Below the pieces are notes generated by a model. It ran no database searches, was not told the origin of the DNA, and worked only from the letters and a program-made list of their open reading frames with translations. Of a stretch of DNA of 64,000 nt, positions 23,677 to 32,112 are shown one piece after another. This DNA is from Trebonia sp036276115 (lineage in GTDB: Bacteria; Actinomycetota; Actinomycetes; Streptosporangiales; Streptosporangiaceae): NCBI GenBank assembly GCA_036276115.1, contig DATBEM010000029.1, forward strand, positions 6,235 through 70,234, in the 5' to 3' direction. Each line of letters begins with the position of its first letter. Positions within the stretch are counted from its first letter, which is position 1. A program made the translations under genes and the position numbers.

Positions 23677-24767
23677 CACCGGCTCCGGCGGCGCCGCGCG
23701 ACCGCCTCCGCCAGCGCCGCCAGCACTTCCCCGGTCTCGTCCAGCCCCATGCACGCGTCGGTGACCGACTGCCCGTAGGCGAGCGTGGCCGGGTCGCCCG
23801 CCAGTTCCTGCCGCCCGGCGACCAGGAAGCTCTCCAGCATCACGCCCGCGATCTCCTCGTCGCGGCCGGCCTGGGCGGCGATCGCGAGGGCGACCTCCCG
23901 CTGGCGATGATGGTTCTTGCCGCTGTTGCCGTGGCTGGCGTCGATCACCACCCGCCGGTCCAGTCCCGCCAGCCCGAGCAGGCTCAGCGTGGCGCTGACG
24001 TACGAGCGCTGGTAGTTCGGCCCGTGCCTGCCGCCCCTCAGCACCACGCAGGTGTCCCGGTTCCCGCCCGACCGGGTGACCGCCGGCGCCCCGTCGGCCG
24101 GGCCGGGGCCGAGGAAGGCATGCGCCCCGGCCGCCACCACGCACGCGTCCACCGCCGCCTGCGGGTCCCCGTCGGGGCTGTTCTTGAACCCGACCGGCAT
24201 CGCCAGGGCCGAGGCGAGCCGCCGGTGCACCTGGCTTTCGGTCGTCCGCGCCCCGATCGTGCCCCAGGTCACCGCGTCGGCCAGGTAGGGGACCAGCAGC
24301 GGGTCCACCCACTCGGTCGCGGCCGGCACCCCGTCGGCGGCCAGCTGCACCAGCAGCGCCCGCGCCGTCCGCAGCCCGGCCGCGACGTCGCCCGAGCCGT
24401 CCAGGAACGGGTCGTTGACCAGGCCCTTCCAGCCGTGCAGGGTGCGCGGCTTGTCGACGTAGGCCCGCATGACGAGCAGCAGGTCGCCCCGGTACTCGGC
24501 CTGCCGCCGGGCCAGCCACTGCCCGTACTGCACCGCCGCCAGCGGGTCGTGCACGGAGCAGGGCCCGGCGATCACCAGGAGCCGGTCGTCGGTCCCGTCG
24601 AGCACCGCGCGGACCGCCGCCCGGAACTCCCCGACCCGCGCGCCGTGCCCGAGCGGGATGGCCCGCAGCAGCGCCGCCGGCGAGCTGACGCCCTGGTAGG
24701 AAGGGACGGCTGGCCGCCGCGGAGCGGGAGGCTGGGCAGGGGCAATTGTGTGATGATTGTCACTCAT
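23676..24767 (-). CDS. Class I 3-deoxy-D-arabino-heptulosonate 7-phosphate (DAHP) synthase
   Basis: 363 residues from ATG 24767. It condenses phosphoenolpyruvate and erythrose 4-phosphate, the first step of the shikimate pathway. It is the AroF/G/H (type I-alpha) form: IAGPCSVHDP, MRAYVDKPRT, GWKGLVNDPFLDGS, GTIGARTTESQVHR, GFKNSPDG, SGGNRDTCVVLRGG, DASHGNSGKNHHRQ and GVMLESFLVAGRQ carry the PEP, E4P and metal ligands. Primary metabolism in actinobacteria usually relies on the unrelated type II enzyme, and type I copies are often tied to specialised aromatic pathways. The promoter has five TCACGA-type direct repeats like those near the SARP gene, which supports pathway-specific control (inference). 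Confidence 0.95.
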   Translation of the reverse strand: MSDNHHTIAPAQPPAPRRPAVPSYQGVSSPAALLRAIPLGHGARVGEFRAAVRAVLDGTDDRLLVIAGPCSVHDPLAAVQYGQWLARRQAEYRGDLLLVMRAYVDKPRTLHGWKGLVNDPFLDGSGDVAAGLRTARALLVQLAADGVPAATEWVDPLLVPYLADAVTWGTIGARTTESQVHRRLASALAMPVGFKNSPDGDPQAAVDACVVAAGAHAFLGPGPADGAPAVTRSGGNRDTCVVLRGGRHGPNYQRSYVSATLSLLGLAGLDRRVVIDASHGNSGKNHHRQREVALAIAAQAGRDEEIAGVMLESFLVAGRQELAGDPATLAYGQSVTDACMGLDETGEVLAALAEAVARRRRSR

Positions 24768-24775
24768 GACGCCCG

Positions 24776-24847
24776 ACGCTAGCCAGCCCTCATGTCACGA
24801 GAGGGGTCACGAGGGAGTCGCGAGCGGGCTCACGACGGTGTCACGAC
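24776..24847 (-). promoter_or_regulatory. DAHP synthase promoter with five SARP-type direct repeats
   Basis: Plus-strand coordinates: TCACGAG 24795, TCACGAG 24807, TCGCGAG 24818, TCACGAC 24830 and TCACGAC 24841 (spacing 12, 11, 12, 11). The minus-strand -10 TAGCGT is at 24781-24776, 13 nt from the nearest repeat and 8 nt from the ATG. These distances are identical to those in the relaxation/ATPase promoter at 20.7 kb. Confidence 0.7.
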
Positions 24848-24986
24848 GGCGATCGAGCACCCGGGCCGATGCCTATCGCCCCCGCTGGCCGGGCTTGGTG
24901 AACAAATCGAGTAATTACTTGCGCGCTCGGGCGCGGGCGGGCGAGGATTGCCTTGCTGGGGGAAGCAAGCCGAACCTGGGAGCGGC

Positions 24987-25457
24987 ATGACCACTGCGAC
25001 ATCAGACGAAGACACCCTGATTCAGGTTGCGCGCGACGAGCGGAGGCAGCATCGCTCGGGCAAGTCGATGGCGGGGATGCTCGGTGTCGCCATCGCCTTC
25101 GGAGCGGTGGGCGTCGCCCTGATCGCCGTGCCCCGGCTGATCGGGGCCATCTTGCCGCTGCCGTTCTGGCTTCTCGGCGGGTTCTCGCTGGCCGTGCTGA
25201 CGATCGTGGGCGTCGTCGCCGTCGCCCTGGCCGGGTTCTTCCTGCTGGCGGCGCTCGCCTCCAGCCCCGCGGCCGCCTGGGGCAGTGCGGTGGCCGGGGC
25301 CTGCCCGCGCTGCGGGGAGCGCAAGCTGCGCTCCGACACCGTCCCCGGCCCGGCCAGCGGCGGCACGATCGCCAGCGGCGCCCGGGGCGTCGTCACCCTG
25401 TGCGACAACTGCGACTACGCGATCGCCCGGGTCACCCGGCCCGGTACCGCCGCCTAG
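24987..25457 (+). CDS. Small membrane protein with C-terminal zinc ribbon
   Basis: 156 residues from ATG 24987 (GGGAG upstream). It has a polar N-terminus with charged residues (VARDERRQHRSGKS), two membrane helices (about 30-50 and 58-90), then a cytosolic tail with CPRCGE (Cys106, Cys109) and CDNCDY (Cys139, Cys142), a treble-clef or ribbon-type metal site. No specific family recognised. It is divergent from the DAHP synthase gene and may share its regulatory region, though the repeats lie 140 bp upstream. A CTTGC/GCAAG hairpin lies in its leader at about 24951-24968. Confidence 0.75.
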   Translation: MTTATSDEDTLIQVARDERRQHRSGKSMAGMLGVAIAFGAVGVALIAVPRLIGAILPLPFWLLGGFSLAVLTIVGVVAVALAGFFLLAALASSPAAAWGSAVAGACPRCGERKLRSDTVPGPASGGTIASGARGVVTLCDNCDYAIARVTRPGTAA

Positions 25458-25476
25458 CGTCCCTCGCCCCTTCGCC

Positions 25477-25510
25477 TGGCGTCTGCGGGGCCCGGGTCCC
25501 GCAGACGCCA
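25477..25510 (+). terminator. Strong hairpin terminator before the riboflavin operon
   Basis: TGGCGTCTGCGGG / CCCGCAGACGCCA, a perfect 13-bp stem with an 8-nt loop, 20 bp past the zinc-ribbon gene stop. No U-run, as is frequent in high-GC actinobacteria. Confidence 0.7.
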
Positions 25511-25600
25511 AGCGCAACCCTGGCCGAGCGGCCCCACGCGAACCCCAGTAGGGCGCGAGTGGCCGGAATAACCGGTATGACAGACTCGTTTCCTAGTTGA

Positions 25601-25751
25601 GCGTGCTCCGGGGTCGGTGAAATTCCGAGCCGGCGGTTATAGTCCGCGACCCGGTCGCGGTGCTGGCGGCGACGTGCCGTCAGGACCACGACCGGCTGAG
25701 CCGGTGGAATTCCGGCGCCGACGGTGAAAGTCCGGATGGTAGGCAGCACGC
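25601..25751 (+). ncRNA. FMN riboswitch (RFN element)
   Basis: The conserved RFN blocks appear in order: GTGCTCCGGGGTCGGTGAAA, then TTCCGAGCCGGCGGTTATAG, TCCGCGACC, a variable arm, then CCGGTGGAATTCCGGCGCCG, ACGGTGAAAGTCCGGATGGT and AGGCAGCAC. The closing stem pairs GTGCT (25603-) with AGCAC. It lies 133 bp upstream of ribE and is expected to shut off the operon when FMN is plentiful; whether it acts on transcription or translation is not clear from the 130-bp platform. Confidence 0.95.
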
Positions 25752-25883
25752 GCGTGGCCGGCTCGCGCCGTCCGCGATGCAGGCGCGCTGGCCTTGCCCT
25801 CGCCGGGCGGGTCGCGGGGCCCTGAGCGCGGGCGCCGGGGCTGGCGGCCGCGTCCCCCGGAGCCTGACCGGAGGAGGGCGCGG

Positions 25884-26561
25884 ATGTTCACCGGCATCGT
25901 CGAGGATCTCGGCGAGATCGAGGCGGTCGACCAGCAGGGCGATTTCGCCCGCATCCATATTCGCAGCGCCGTGGCCAGCGCGGACGCCCGCCTAGGCGAC
26001 TCCATCGCCGTGAACGGCGTCTGCCTGACCGTGACCGGGCTGCTCGGGTCGCAATGGACTGATAACGGCAAGACCATGGCGGACCTGGCAGCGGCGGAGG
26101 AATCGCTCGCGGACCCTGGCCCGCCCCGCGGCTTCACCGCCGACGTAATGGGGGAGACCCTCGCCCGCTCCAGCCTCAGCGCCGCCCGCCCCGGCACCCA
26201 GGTCAACCTGGAGCGCTCGGTCCGCCTGCAGGACCGCCTCGGCGGCCACGTCATGCAGGGCCACGTGGACGGCACCGCCACCGTCATCAGCCGCGCCCCC
26301 CAGGAGCACTGGGAAGTGGTGCGGATCAGCCTTCCCCGCGATCTGGCGCGGTACGTGGTCCAGAAGGGCTCGATCGCCGTGGACGGCGTCAGCCTCACCG
26401 TCTCCGCCATCGCCGGTGACTGGTTCGAGATCAGCCTGATCCCCGAGACGCTCAAGCGCACCACCCTCGGCCTGCGCGGCCCGGGGGAGCAAGTCAACCT
26501 GGAGGTCGACGTCATGGCCAAGTACGTGGAGAAGCTGCTCATCGCCGGGGGTGCCCGGTGA
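25884..26561 (+). CDS. ribE: Riboflavin synthase, alpha chain
   Basis: 225 residues from ATG 25884 with GGAGGAGGG upstream. It dismutates two 6,7-dimethyl-8-ribityllumazine molecules into riboflavin. Two lumazine-binding barrels are clear: MFTGIVEDLGEI with NGVCLTVT in the first, and GGHVMQGHVDGTATV with VDGVSLTVSAI in the second. Oddity: between CLTVT and FTADVMGETL there is an insertion of about 23 residues (DNGKTMADLAAAEESLADPG) absent from typical RibE, extending a loop of the first barrel. First gene after the FMN riboswitch, with a 4-nt overlap into ribBA. Confidence 0.95.
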   Translation: MFTGIVEDLGEIEAVDQQGDFARIHIRSAVASADARLGDSIAVNGVCLTVTGLLGSQWTDNGKTMADLAAAEESLADPGPPRGFTADVMGETLARSSLSAARPGTQVNLERSVRLQDRLGGHVMQGHVDGTATVISRAPQEHWEVVRISLPRDLARYVVQKGSIAVDGVSLTVSAIAGDWFEISLIPETLKRTTLGLRGPGEQVNLEVDVMAKYVEKLLIAGGAR

Positions 26562-27865
26562 CCGCCTGCGAGGCACTGCCCGCCAGCGGCGTGCCCCAGC
26601 CAGGACTGCCCCACCCGGCACTGCCCCAGCCGGTCCCGTCGCAGCAGTCCCCCGCGCCCGTCCACCTGGATGAGGTCGAGCGGGCCATCAAGGACTTCGC
26701 CGCCGGCCGGGCCGTCGTGGTGGTGGACGACGAGGACCGGGAGAACGAGGGCGACATCATCTTCGCCGCCGAGCTCGCGACCCCGGAGCTGATCGCGTTC
26801 ATGGTCCGCTACACCAGCGGCGTCATCTGCGCCCCGATGCCCGGGCCGGACCTGGACCGCCTCGGGCTCCCGCTGATGACCCCGCAGAACGGCGAGCGGA
26901 TGCGCACCGCGTTCACCGTCACCGTCGATGCCCGCGACGGCGTCACCACCGGCATCTCCGCCGCCGACCGGACGACCACGATCCGCCGCCTGGCCGACCC
27001 GGCGTCCACCCTGGACGACTTCGTCAAGCCGGGCCACATCTTCCCGCTGCGCTACGCCGAGGGCGGCGTCCTCGCCCGGGCCGGCCACACCGAGGCCGCC
27101 GTTGACCTCGCCCGCCTCGCGGGCCTGCGCCCGGCGGGCGTCCTGGCCGAGGTCGTCAACGACGACGGGACGATGATGCGGCTGCCGTCCTTGCGGGCCT
27201 TCGCCGACGAGCATGGCCTCGCGCTGATCTCCATAGAGCAGCTCATCAGTCACCGCCGGCGGACCGAGACGCTGATCACCCGGGTCGCCAAGACCCGGAT
27301 CCCCAATGAGTTCGGCGTCTGGAGCGCCTACGGCTACCGCGGCGACCTCGACGGGACCGAGCACGTGGCGCTCGTGCTGGGCGACGTCGGCGACGGCGAG
27401 GACGTGCTGACCCGGGTGCACTCCGAGTGCCTGACCGGCGACGTGCTCGGCTCGCGCCGGTGCGACTGCGGGGCCCAGCTTGAGGCGGCCATGGCGGCCA
27501 TCGCCGAGCGCGGCCGGGGCGTGGTGCTGTACCTGCGCGGCCACGAGGGCCGCGGGATCGGCCTGCTGTCCAAGCTGCAGGCCTACGAGCTGCAAGACGC
27601 CGGCGCCGACACGGTCGACGCCAACCTGGAGCTCGGCCTGCCGGTCGACCCGCGCGAGTACTCACTCGCCGCCCAGATGCTGGCCGACCTCGGCGTCCGC
27701 TCGGCCGCGGTGCTCACCAACAACCCGCTCAAGGTCGAGGCCCTGGCCCTGCACGGCTTCGGGGTGATCCGCGTCCCGCTGCCGCCCCGCGTCACCCCGG
27801 ACAACCTCCGCTACCTGACCACCAAGCGCGACCGCATGGGCCACGACATCGAGATCCCCCTGTGA
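26558..27865 (+). CDS. ribBA: Bifunctional DHBP synthase / GTP cyclohydrolase II
   Basis: 435 residues from GTG 26558, overlapping the ribE stop by GTGA. A Pro-rich lead of about 35 residues precedes the RibB domain: DDEDRENEGD (metal and acidic site), TSGVICAPM, ARDGVTTGISAADR and GHIFPLRYAEGGV. The RibA domain follows: ECLTGDVLGSRRCDCG holds the three zinc-ligand Cys, RGHEGRGIGL the catalytic region, and the end RVTPDNLRYLTTKRDRMGH is the family signature. It supplies both riboflavin precursors (3,4-dihydroxy-2-butanone 4-phosphate and the GTP-derived pyrimidine). RibD, which completes the pathway, is not in this window. Confidence 0.96.
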   Translation: MTACEALPASGVPQPGLPHPALPQPVPSQQSPAPVHLDEVERAIKDFAAGRAVVVVDDEDRENEGDIIFAAELATPELIAFMVRYTSGVICAPMPGPDLDRLGLPLMTPQNGERMRTAFTVTVDARDGVTTGISAADRTTTIRRLADPASTLDDFVKPGHIFPLRYAEGGVLARAGHTEAAVDLARLAGLRPAGVLAEVVNDDGTMMRLPSLRAFADEHGLALISIEQLISHRRRTETLITRVAKTRIPNEFGVWSAYGYRGDLDGTEHVALVLGDVGDGEDVLTRVHSECLTGDVLGSRRCDCGAQLEAAMAAIAERGRGVVLYLRGHEGRGIGLLSKLQAYELQDAGADTVDANLELGLPVDPREYSLAAQMLADLGVRSAAVLTNNPLKVEALALHGFGVIRVPLPPRVTPDNLRYLTTKRDRMGHDIEIPL

Positions 27866-28434
27866 GCGGTGAAGGCCGGCCGGACCTGGCGACGGTCGAC
27901 GCGCAGGGCCTGACCCTGGCGATCGCCGCCACCCGGTGGCACGCGGAGATCACCGGCATGCTGGTCGAGCGGGCGGTCGACGCCGCCCGCGCGTGCGGCG
28001 TCGACAACCCCGTCGTCGTGCGGGTCGCGGGCGCGGTCGAGCTCCCGGTCGTCGCCCAGGGGCTGCTCAAGCGCGGCTTCGACGCCGTCGTGTGCCTCGG
28101 GGCGGTGATCAGGGGTGGTACCCCGCACTTTGAGTACGTGTGCGACGCGGTCACGGCCGGGCTGACCAGGGCTGCCCTGGATGCGGGGAAGCCGGTCGGG
28201 AACGGCGTGCTAACGTGTAACACGATCGAGCAGGCTCGCGATCGCAGCGGGCTGCCGGATAGCTCTGAGGACAAGGGATGGGAGGCAGTCGTGGCCGCGC
28301 TTGACACCGCGCTCGTGCTGCGCGCCGTCCATCTCGGGGGGTTCCGGGGGATCGTCCCCCCGGGCCAGCAGAGTGGCACGTTCCAGGGCCCGGCCTTCCG
28401 GGACTCGCATTCCCACGGTCCGTCGCGACATTAG
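27862..28434 (+). CDS. ribH: 6,7-dimethyl-8-ribityllumazine synthase
   Basis: 190 residues from GTG 27862, overlapping ribBA by GTGA. It forms the lumazine from the pyrimidine and the butanone phosphate. The core motifs are present: AATRWHAEITGMLV, VAGAVELPVVAQGL, and GAVIRGGTPHFEYVC with the catalytic His89, followed by GNGVLTCNT. The C-terminal 30 residues (after LDTALVLRAVHLGGF) are a Gly/Ser/His-rich extension not needed for the fold. Last of the three coupled rib genes. The next gene is hisG with no hisE in between. Confidence 0.95.
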   Translation: MSGEGRPDLATVDAQGLTLAIAATRWHAEITGMLVERAVDAARACGVDNPVVVRVAGAVELPVVAQGLLKRGFDAVVCLGAVIRGGTPHFEYVCDAVTAGLTRAALDAGKPVGNGVLTCNTIEQARDRSGLPDSSEDKGWEAVVAALDTALVLRAVHLGGFRGIVPPGQQSGTFQGPAFRDSHSHGPSRH

Positions 28435-28574
28435 CAGCGCCGCGTACCCCTGCGTTCCGGCCGGGTCGGCCTCCCGCGTGCCTGCACGGGCGACGCTGGC
28501 GGCTGCGGCTGGTCCCGTTGCGCGGCGCGGTTACGTGGCAATCGTTGTCGGACCCGTGAAAAAAGGAAAAAGGA

Positions 28575-29450
28575 ATGCTCTCCCTCGTCCTGCCCAAGGG
28601 CTCACTCGAAAAAGCTACCCTCGACCTCTTCGACGCCGCCGACCTGACCGTCCGCCGGGCGTCGGACCGCGACTACCACGCCTCGATCGATGACCCCCGG
28701 ATCGCGCGAGTTCGCTTCCTGCGCCCGCAGGAGATCCCGTCCTACCTGGAGCGGGGCCTGTTCGACATCGGCATCACCGGGCGCGACTGGATCACCGAGA
28801 CCGAGGCCGACGTGGCCTCCCTCGGGGAGCTCCGGTACTCCAAGCAGACCTCTAACCCGGTGCGGGTGGTGCTGGCGGTCCAGGAGTCGGCGCCGTGGAA
28901 GACGGTGCGCGACCTGCCCGAGGGGGTGCGGATCTCGACCGAGTTCCCGTCCCTGACGGCGCGGTTCCTGGCCGACAACGGCGTCCGGGCGCTGGTCGTG
29001 CCGTCCTACGGGGCGACTGAGGCGAAGGTCCCCGACATCGTTGACGCGATCGTGGACCTCACCGAGACCGGCTCGTCGCTGCGCAAGAACGGCCTGCGCA
29101 TCCTGGACACGCTGCTGACCAGCTACACCGAGCTCGTCGCGTGCAAGGCCTCCTGCCAGGACGCTGAGAAGAAGGCCGCGATGGACGACATCGCGCTGCT
29201 CCTCCAGGGCGCGATCGCGGCCCGCGCGCAGGTGCTGCTCAAGCTCAACGTGCCCGCCGCCCAGCTGAACGCGGTGGCGGCGATGCTGCCGGCGATGTCC
29301 TCGCCGACGATCACGGCGCTGGCCAGCGGGGACATGAACGCCATCGAGACCGTCGTGCCCAAGCGCGGCGTCAACACCCTGATCCCGGCCCTCAAGGCGG
29401 CCGGCGCGCAGGACATCCTCGAGATCCCGATCTCGAAGATCGTGGAGTAG
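28575..29450 (+). CDS. hisG: ATP phosphoribosyltransferase, long form
   Basis: 291 residues from ATG 28575. First enzyme of histidine biosynthesis (ATP + PRPP). LPKGSLEKATLDLF and ERGLFDIGITGRDWITE mark the periplasmic-binding-like catalytic domain; EATVPD-like ATEAKVPDIVDAIVDLTETG is split here as ATEAKVPDIVD and AIVDLTETG (PRPP site). Residues about 215-291 are the ACT-like HisG_C domain that gives feedback control by histidine (MSSPTITALASGDMNAIET). The leader is unusually A-rich (AAAAAGGAAAAAGGA), with two GGA motifs, the first 7 nt before the ATG. hisE usually precedes hisG in this neighbourhood; it is absent here. Confidence 0.96.
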   Translation: MLSLVLPKGSLEKATLDLFDAADLTVRRASDRDYHASIDDPRIARVRFLRPQEIPSYLERGLFDIGITGRDWITETEADVASLGELRYSKQTSNPVRVVLAVQESAPWKTVRDLPEGVRISTEFPSLTARFLADNGVRALVVPSYGATEAKVPDIVDAIVDLTETGSSLRKNGLRILDTLLTSYTELVACKASCQDAEKKAAMDDIALLLQGAIAARAQVLLKLNVPAAQLNAVAAMLPAMSSPTITALASGDMNAIETVVPKRGVNTLIPALKAAGAQDILEIPISKIVE

Positions 29451-29469
29451 CCGCCCCGGCGGCGTCCCC

Positions 29470-29505
29470 GGCCCGTGTCCCCGCGCCTGAGCGGGGGCGC
29501 GGGCC
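29470..29505 (+). terminator. GC-rich hairpin after hisG
   Basis: GGCCCG/CGGGCC (29470-29475 with 29500-29505) encloses CCCCGC/GCGGGG (29479-29484 with 29491-29496); 20 bp past the hisG stop. No U-run. Confidence 0.6.
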
Positions 29506-29535
29506 GGGCCGATTTATCGGCAAGTACTGTTGTAC

Positions 29536-30141
29536 GTGATGACCTGGCAGTGGCGTCGCAACACGGCGCGGGTTCTCCCCATCGAGCCCGGCGGGCGGGT
29601 GCTCCTGCTCCACGGCTGGGACCCGCTGCGCCCGCGCCTGCTCCTGAGCCGCCAGGCCCGCCAGGAGGCACGGGATCCCCGCGGCGGCCACGTGCGCCTC
29701 CCCGAGGACGATCAGCTCCGCCGTCCCGGGCGCGTCCGCTTCGGCACCCTGATGTTCGATGAGTTCTACTTCTCGGTTGGCGGCGCCGCCGAGAAGGGGG
29801 AGACGCTGCGCGCGGCGGCGGCCCGCGAGATGCGCGAGGAGATCGGCGTCAGCGTGGACGAGGCCGCCCTCGGCGACCCGATCGCGACCTCGAACATCAC
29901 CTGGAGCCAGTTCGGCGTCCGGATCATCCAGGACCAGGAGTACTACGCGGTCGCGGTCTCGCCTGACCTGCGGGTGACCCTCGACGGGATGGGCCGGCTG
30001 GAGCGCTCGACCGTGCGCGGCTATGAGTGGCTGTCGCTGCTGGAACTGCTGAGCCCGCGTGTCGCCCGGGCGGCCGACCCGCGCCTGCCGGAGATCCTGA
30101 CCCGGGCGATCGCGGCCGTCGGCGCGAAACCCGATCAGTAG
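29536..30141 (+). CDS. NUDIX hydrolase
   Basis: 201 residues from GTG 29536; ATG 29539 is equally likely, because a TACTGT -10-like element (29525-29530) implies a leaderless start. The Nudix box is complete: GAAEKGETLRAAAAREMREE followed by IGV (G-x5-E-x7-REUxEExGU). The protein hydrolyses a nucleoside diphosphate linked to some group X; substrate not deducible. An Arg-rich insertion of about 30 residues before the box (QEARDPRGGHVRLPEDD) is longer than in minimal Nudix enzymes. Confidence 0.9.
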   Translation: MMTWQWRRNTARVLPIEPGGRVLLLHGWDPLRPRLLLSRQARQEARDPRGGHVRLPEDDQLRRPGRVRFGTLMFDEFYFSVGGAAEKGETLRAAAAREMREEIGVSVDEAALGDPIATSNITWSQFGVRIIQDQEYYAVAVSPDLRVTLDGMGRLERSTVRGYEWLSLLELLSPRVARAADPRLPEILTRAIAAVGAKPDQ

Positions 30142-30276
30142 CCGAGGGCGTTTGCCCCGGTCACGGCATATTCGCCGGCGAGCCGCAGTTGAGTTAAGCG
30201 AACGCTAAAGGCGTCCTGGTGGGCCGTCCGGGTCGTCGGTAGCGTGGTAGTTAAAGTGAGACTTCGAGGTGAGATA

Positions 30277-31389
30277 GTGCGCGACATCCTGGACACGATC
30301 ACCCCCTGGTGGGCCGACGGCCAGACGTTCGGCCTGGCCACCGTGGTCAAGACGTCCTACAGCGCCCCCCGTGACCCCGGCGCCGCGCTCGCGGTGGCGC
30401 CCGGCGGCGAAGTGGTCGGCAGCGTGTCCGGCGGCTGCGTCGAGGGCGCGGTCTACGAGCTGAGCACCGAGGTCACCGGCACCGGCCAGGCCGTGCTGCA
30501 GACCTACGGCGTCAGCGACGACGACGCCTTCGCGGTCGGGCTGACCTGCGGCGGGATCCTCGACATCTTCGTCGAGCAGGTCTCCAGGGAAACGTTCCCC
30601 GAGCTGGGCGACATCGCCGCCGCCGTCGGGCGGGGCGAGCCGGTCGCGGTGGCGACCGTCGTCGCCGGGCCGGGCTTCATCGGGGCGCGCCGGATCATCT
30701 GGAGCGACGGCCAGTCCTCGGGCACCCTCGGCACCCGCAGGCTGGACACGGCGGTCGACGACGATGCCCGCGGGCTGCTCGCCCAGGGCGTGACCGGCAT
30801 CCGCCGCTACGGCGCCGGCGGCGAGCGGCTCGGGACCGAGCTGAGCGTCTTCGTGAACTCGTTCGCCCCCGCGCCCCGGATGTACGTGTTCGGCGCGATC
30901 GACTTCGCCGCCGCCGTCGCCCGGGTCGGCAAGTTCCTCGGCTATCACGTGACCGTCTGCGACGCCCGGCCCGTGTTCGCCACCCGGGCCCGGTTCCGCG
31001 ACGCGGACGAGGTCGTGGTCAACTGGCCGCACCGGTTCCTGGCGGGCGCCGAGGTGGACGAGCGGACGGTCATCTGCGTCCTCACCCACGACCCCAAGTT
31101 CGACGTGCCCGTCCTGGAGGTGGCGCTGCGCACCCCGGCCGGCTACATCGGCGCGATGGGCTCGCGCCGGACCCACGAGGACCGCCTGGAGCGGCTGCGG
31201 GAGGCCGGCCTGACCGAGCGGGAGCTGTCCCGGCTGCGCTCGCCGATCGGCCTCGACCTCGGCGCCCGGACGCCCGAGGAGACGGCGGTCTCGATCGCCG
31301 CCGAGCTGATCCAGAACCGCTGGGGCGGCTCGGGCCGGGCCCTGGGTGACACCGATGGCCGCATCCACAGCGAGGCCGCCCTCGCCTGA
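30277..31389 (+). CDS. XdhC/CoxI family molybdoenzyme maturation factor
   Basis: 370 residues from GTG 30277 (GAGGTGAG 4-5 nt upstream; family members start near VRDILDTI). GTG 30244 is an upstream alternative. XdhC-type proteins bind molybdenum cofactor and insert it, after sulfuration, into xanthine or CO dehydrogenase-type enzymes. Visible: the N-terminal XdhC/CoxI domain (GLATVVKTSYSAPRDPGAAL, then GSVSGGCVEGAVYE with the conserved Cys), the DDDAFAVGLTCGG motif, and the C-terminal Rossmann-like domain (ARPVFATRARFRDADEVVV is split as ARPVFATRARF and RDADEVVV, then YIGAMGSRRTHEDRLERL). No dehydrogenase subunit genes are adjacent; a MocA-like enzyme lies 21 kb away. Confidence 0.92.
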   Translation: MRDILDTITPWWADGQTFGLATVVKTSYSAPRDPGAALAVAPGGEVVGSVSGGCVEGAVYELSTEVTGTGQAVLQTYGVSDDDAFAVGLTCGGILDIFVEQVSRETFPELGDIAAAVGRGEPVAVATVVAGPGFIGARRIIWSDGQSSGTLGTRRLDTAVDDDARGLLAQGVTGIRRYGAGGERLGTELSVFVNSFAPAPRMYVFGAIDFAAAVARVGKFLGYHVTVCDARPVFATRARFRDADEVVVNWPHRFLAGAEVDERTVICVLTHDPKFDVPVLEVALRTPAGYIGAMGSRRTHEDRLERLREAGLTERELSRLRSPIGLDLGARTPEETAVSIAAELIQNRWGGSGRALGDTDGRIHSEAALA

Positions 31390-31614
31390 CGCCAGGAGCC
31401 TGGCGCCGGGAGCCTGGCGGCGCGGCAAGCTCCGACAAAAGACAGCGCCCCCGGGAGCGTATGCTCACGAGGGCGTGCCGTGGCCGGTGCGAAGGTCGCC
31501 TCACGGCGAAGGGCTCGACATGGCTCCAGCCGAACGGTATTCCATGAAGGCGTTGAGTAGGCCCGGGGGACACAAACGCACCGACTCCAGGGTTGAACGC
31601 GCGACCGGCCGGGG
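31390..31614. other. Convergent intergenic spacer
   Basis: About 225 bp between the XdhC gene and a minus-strand membrane-protein gene. GCCAGG/CCTGGC inverted copies around 31392-31422 may form a terminator; otherwise nothing is recognised. Confidence 0.3.
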
Positions 31615-32112
31615 CTATTCCGGCTCCAGCCCCGAACCCGCGCCCGGCCGCCGGCGCCCGCCGCTGCGGCGGATCGCGGTGTTCAGCAGCGAGCCCGCCA
31701 GCATGGCGACCACCAGGAGCCAGAACGCCCAGGCGGCCCAGCGGTAGTGCCCGGTCACCTCCCAGGTCTCCCCGGCCGCGAGCAAGGTGGCGCCCGCCGC
31801 CACCGTGAACCAGCCGGTGGCCTTGCTCCGGAAGCCGGCGAACTGCGCCTGCTGGGCCTGCGTGAGCTGCCCGAACGTGGCCTCGTGGAACGCGGCGGCC
31901 CAGCGCCGGCGCAGCACGTACATGACCGGCGGCACCAGCCACCACCAGGGCGACGGCCGGTTCTCGGCGGCCTTGGCGGCGGCCGCCTTGACCTGCTCGA
32001 TCGCCTCCCGGTCGAGGTCCAGCTCTTCCAGCTCGACCGAGCCCTGGTATAGCGGCCCGGCTACCAGGAGCCAGGCGCCCAGGAACTTAGCCCACAAGAT
32101 CGCCTCGTTCAT
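31615..32112 (-). CDS. Small polytopic membrane protein
   Basis: 165 residues from ATG 32112. Hydrophobic segments lie at about residues 8-22 (FLGAWLLVAGPLYQ), 55-68 (WWWLVPPVMYVL), 100-116 (GWFTVAAGATLLAAG) and 124-145 (WAAWAFWLLVVAMLAGSLL), with a charged helix between the first two (EELDLDREAIEQVKAAAAK) and a basic, Gly/Arg-rich tail. No family recognised and no functional residues visible. Stands alone, divergent from the next gene. Confidence 0.6.
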   Translation of the reverse strand: MNEAILWAKFLGAWLLVAGPLYQGSVELEELDLDREAIEQVKAAAAKAAENRPSPWWWLVPPVMYVLRRRWAAAFHEATFGQLTQAQQAQFAGFRSKATGWFTVAAGATLLAAGETWEVTGHYRWAAWAFWLLVVAMLAGSLLNTAIRRSGGRRRPGAGSGLEPE

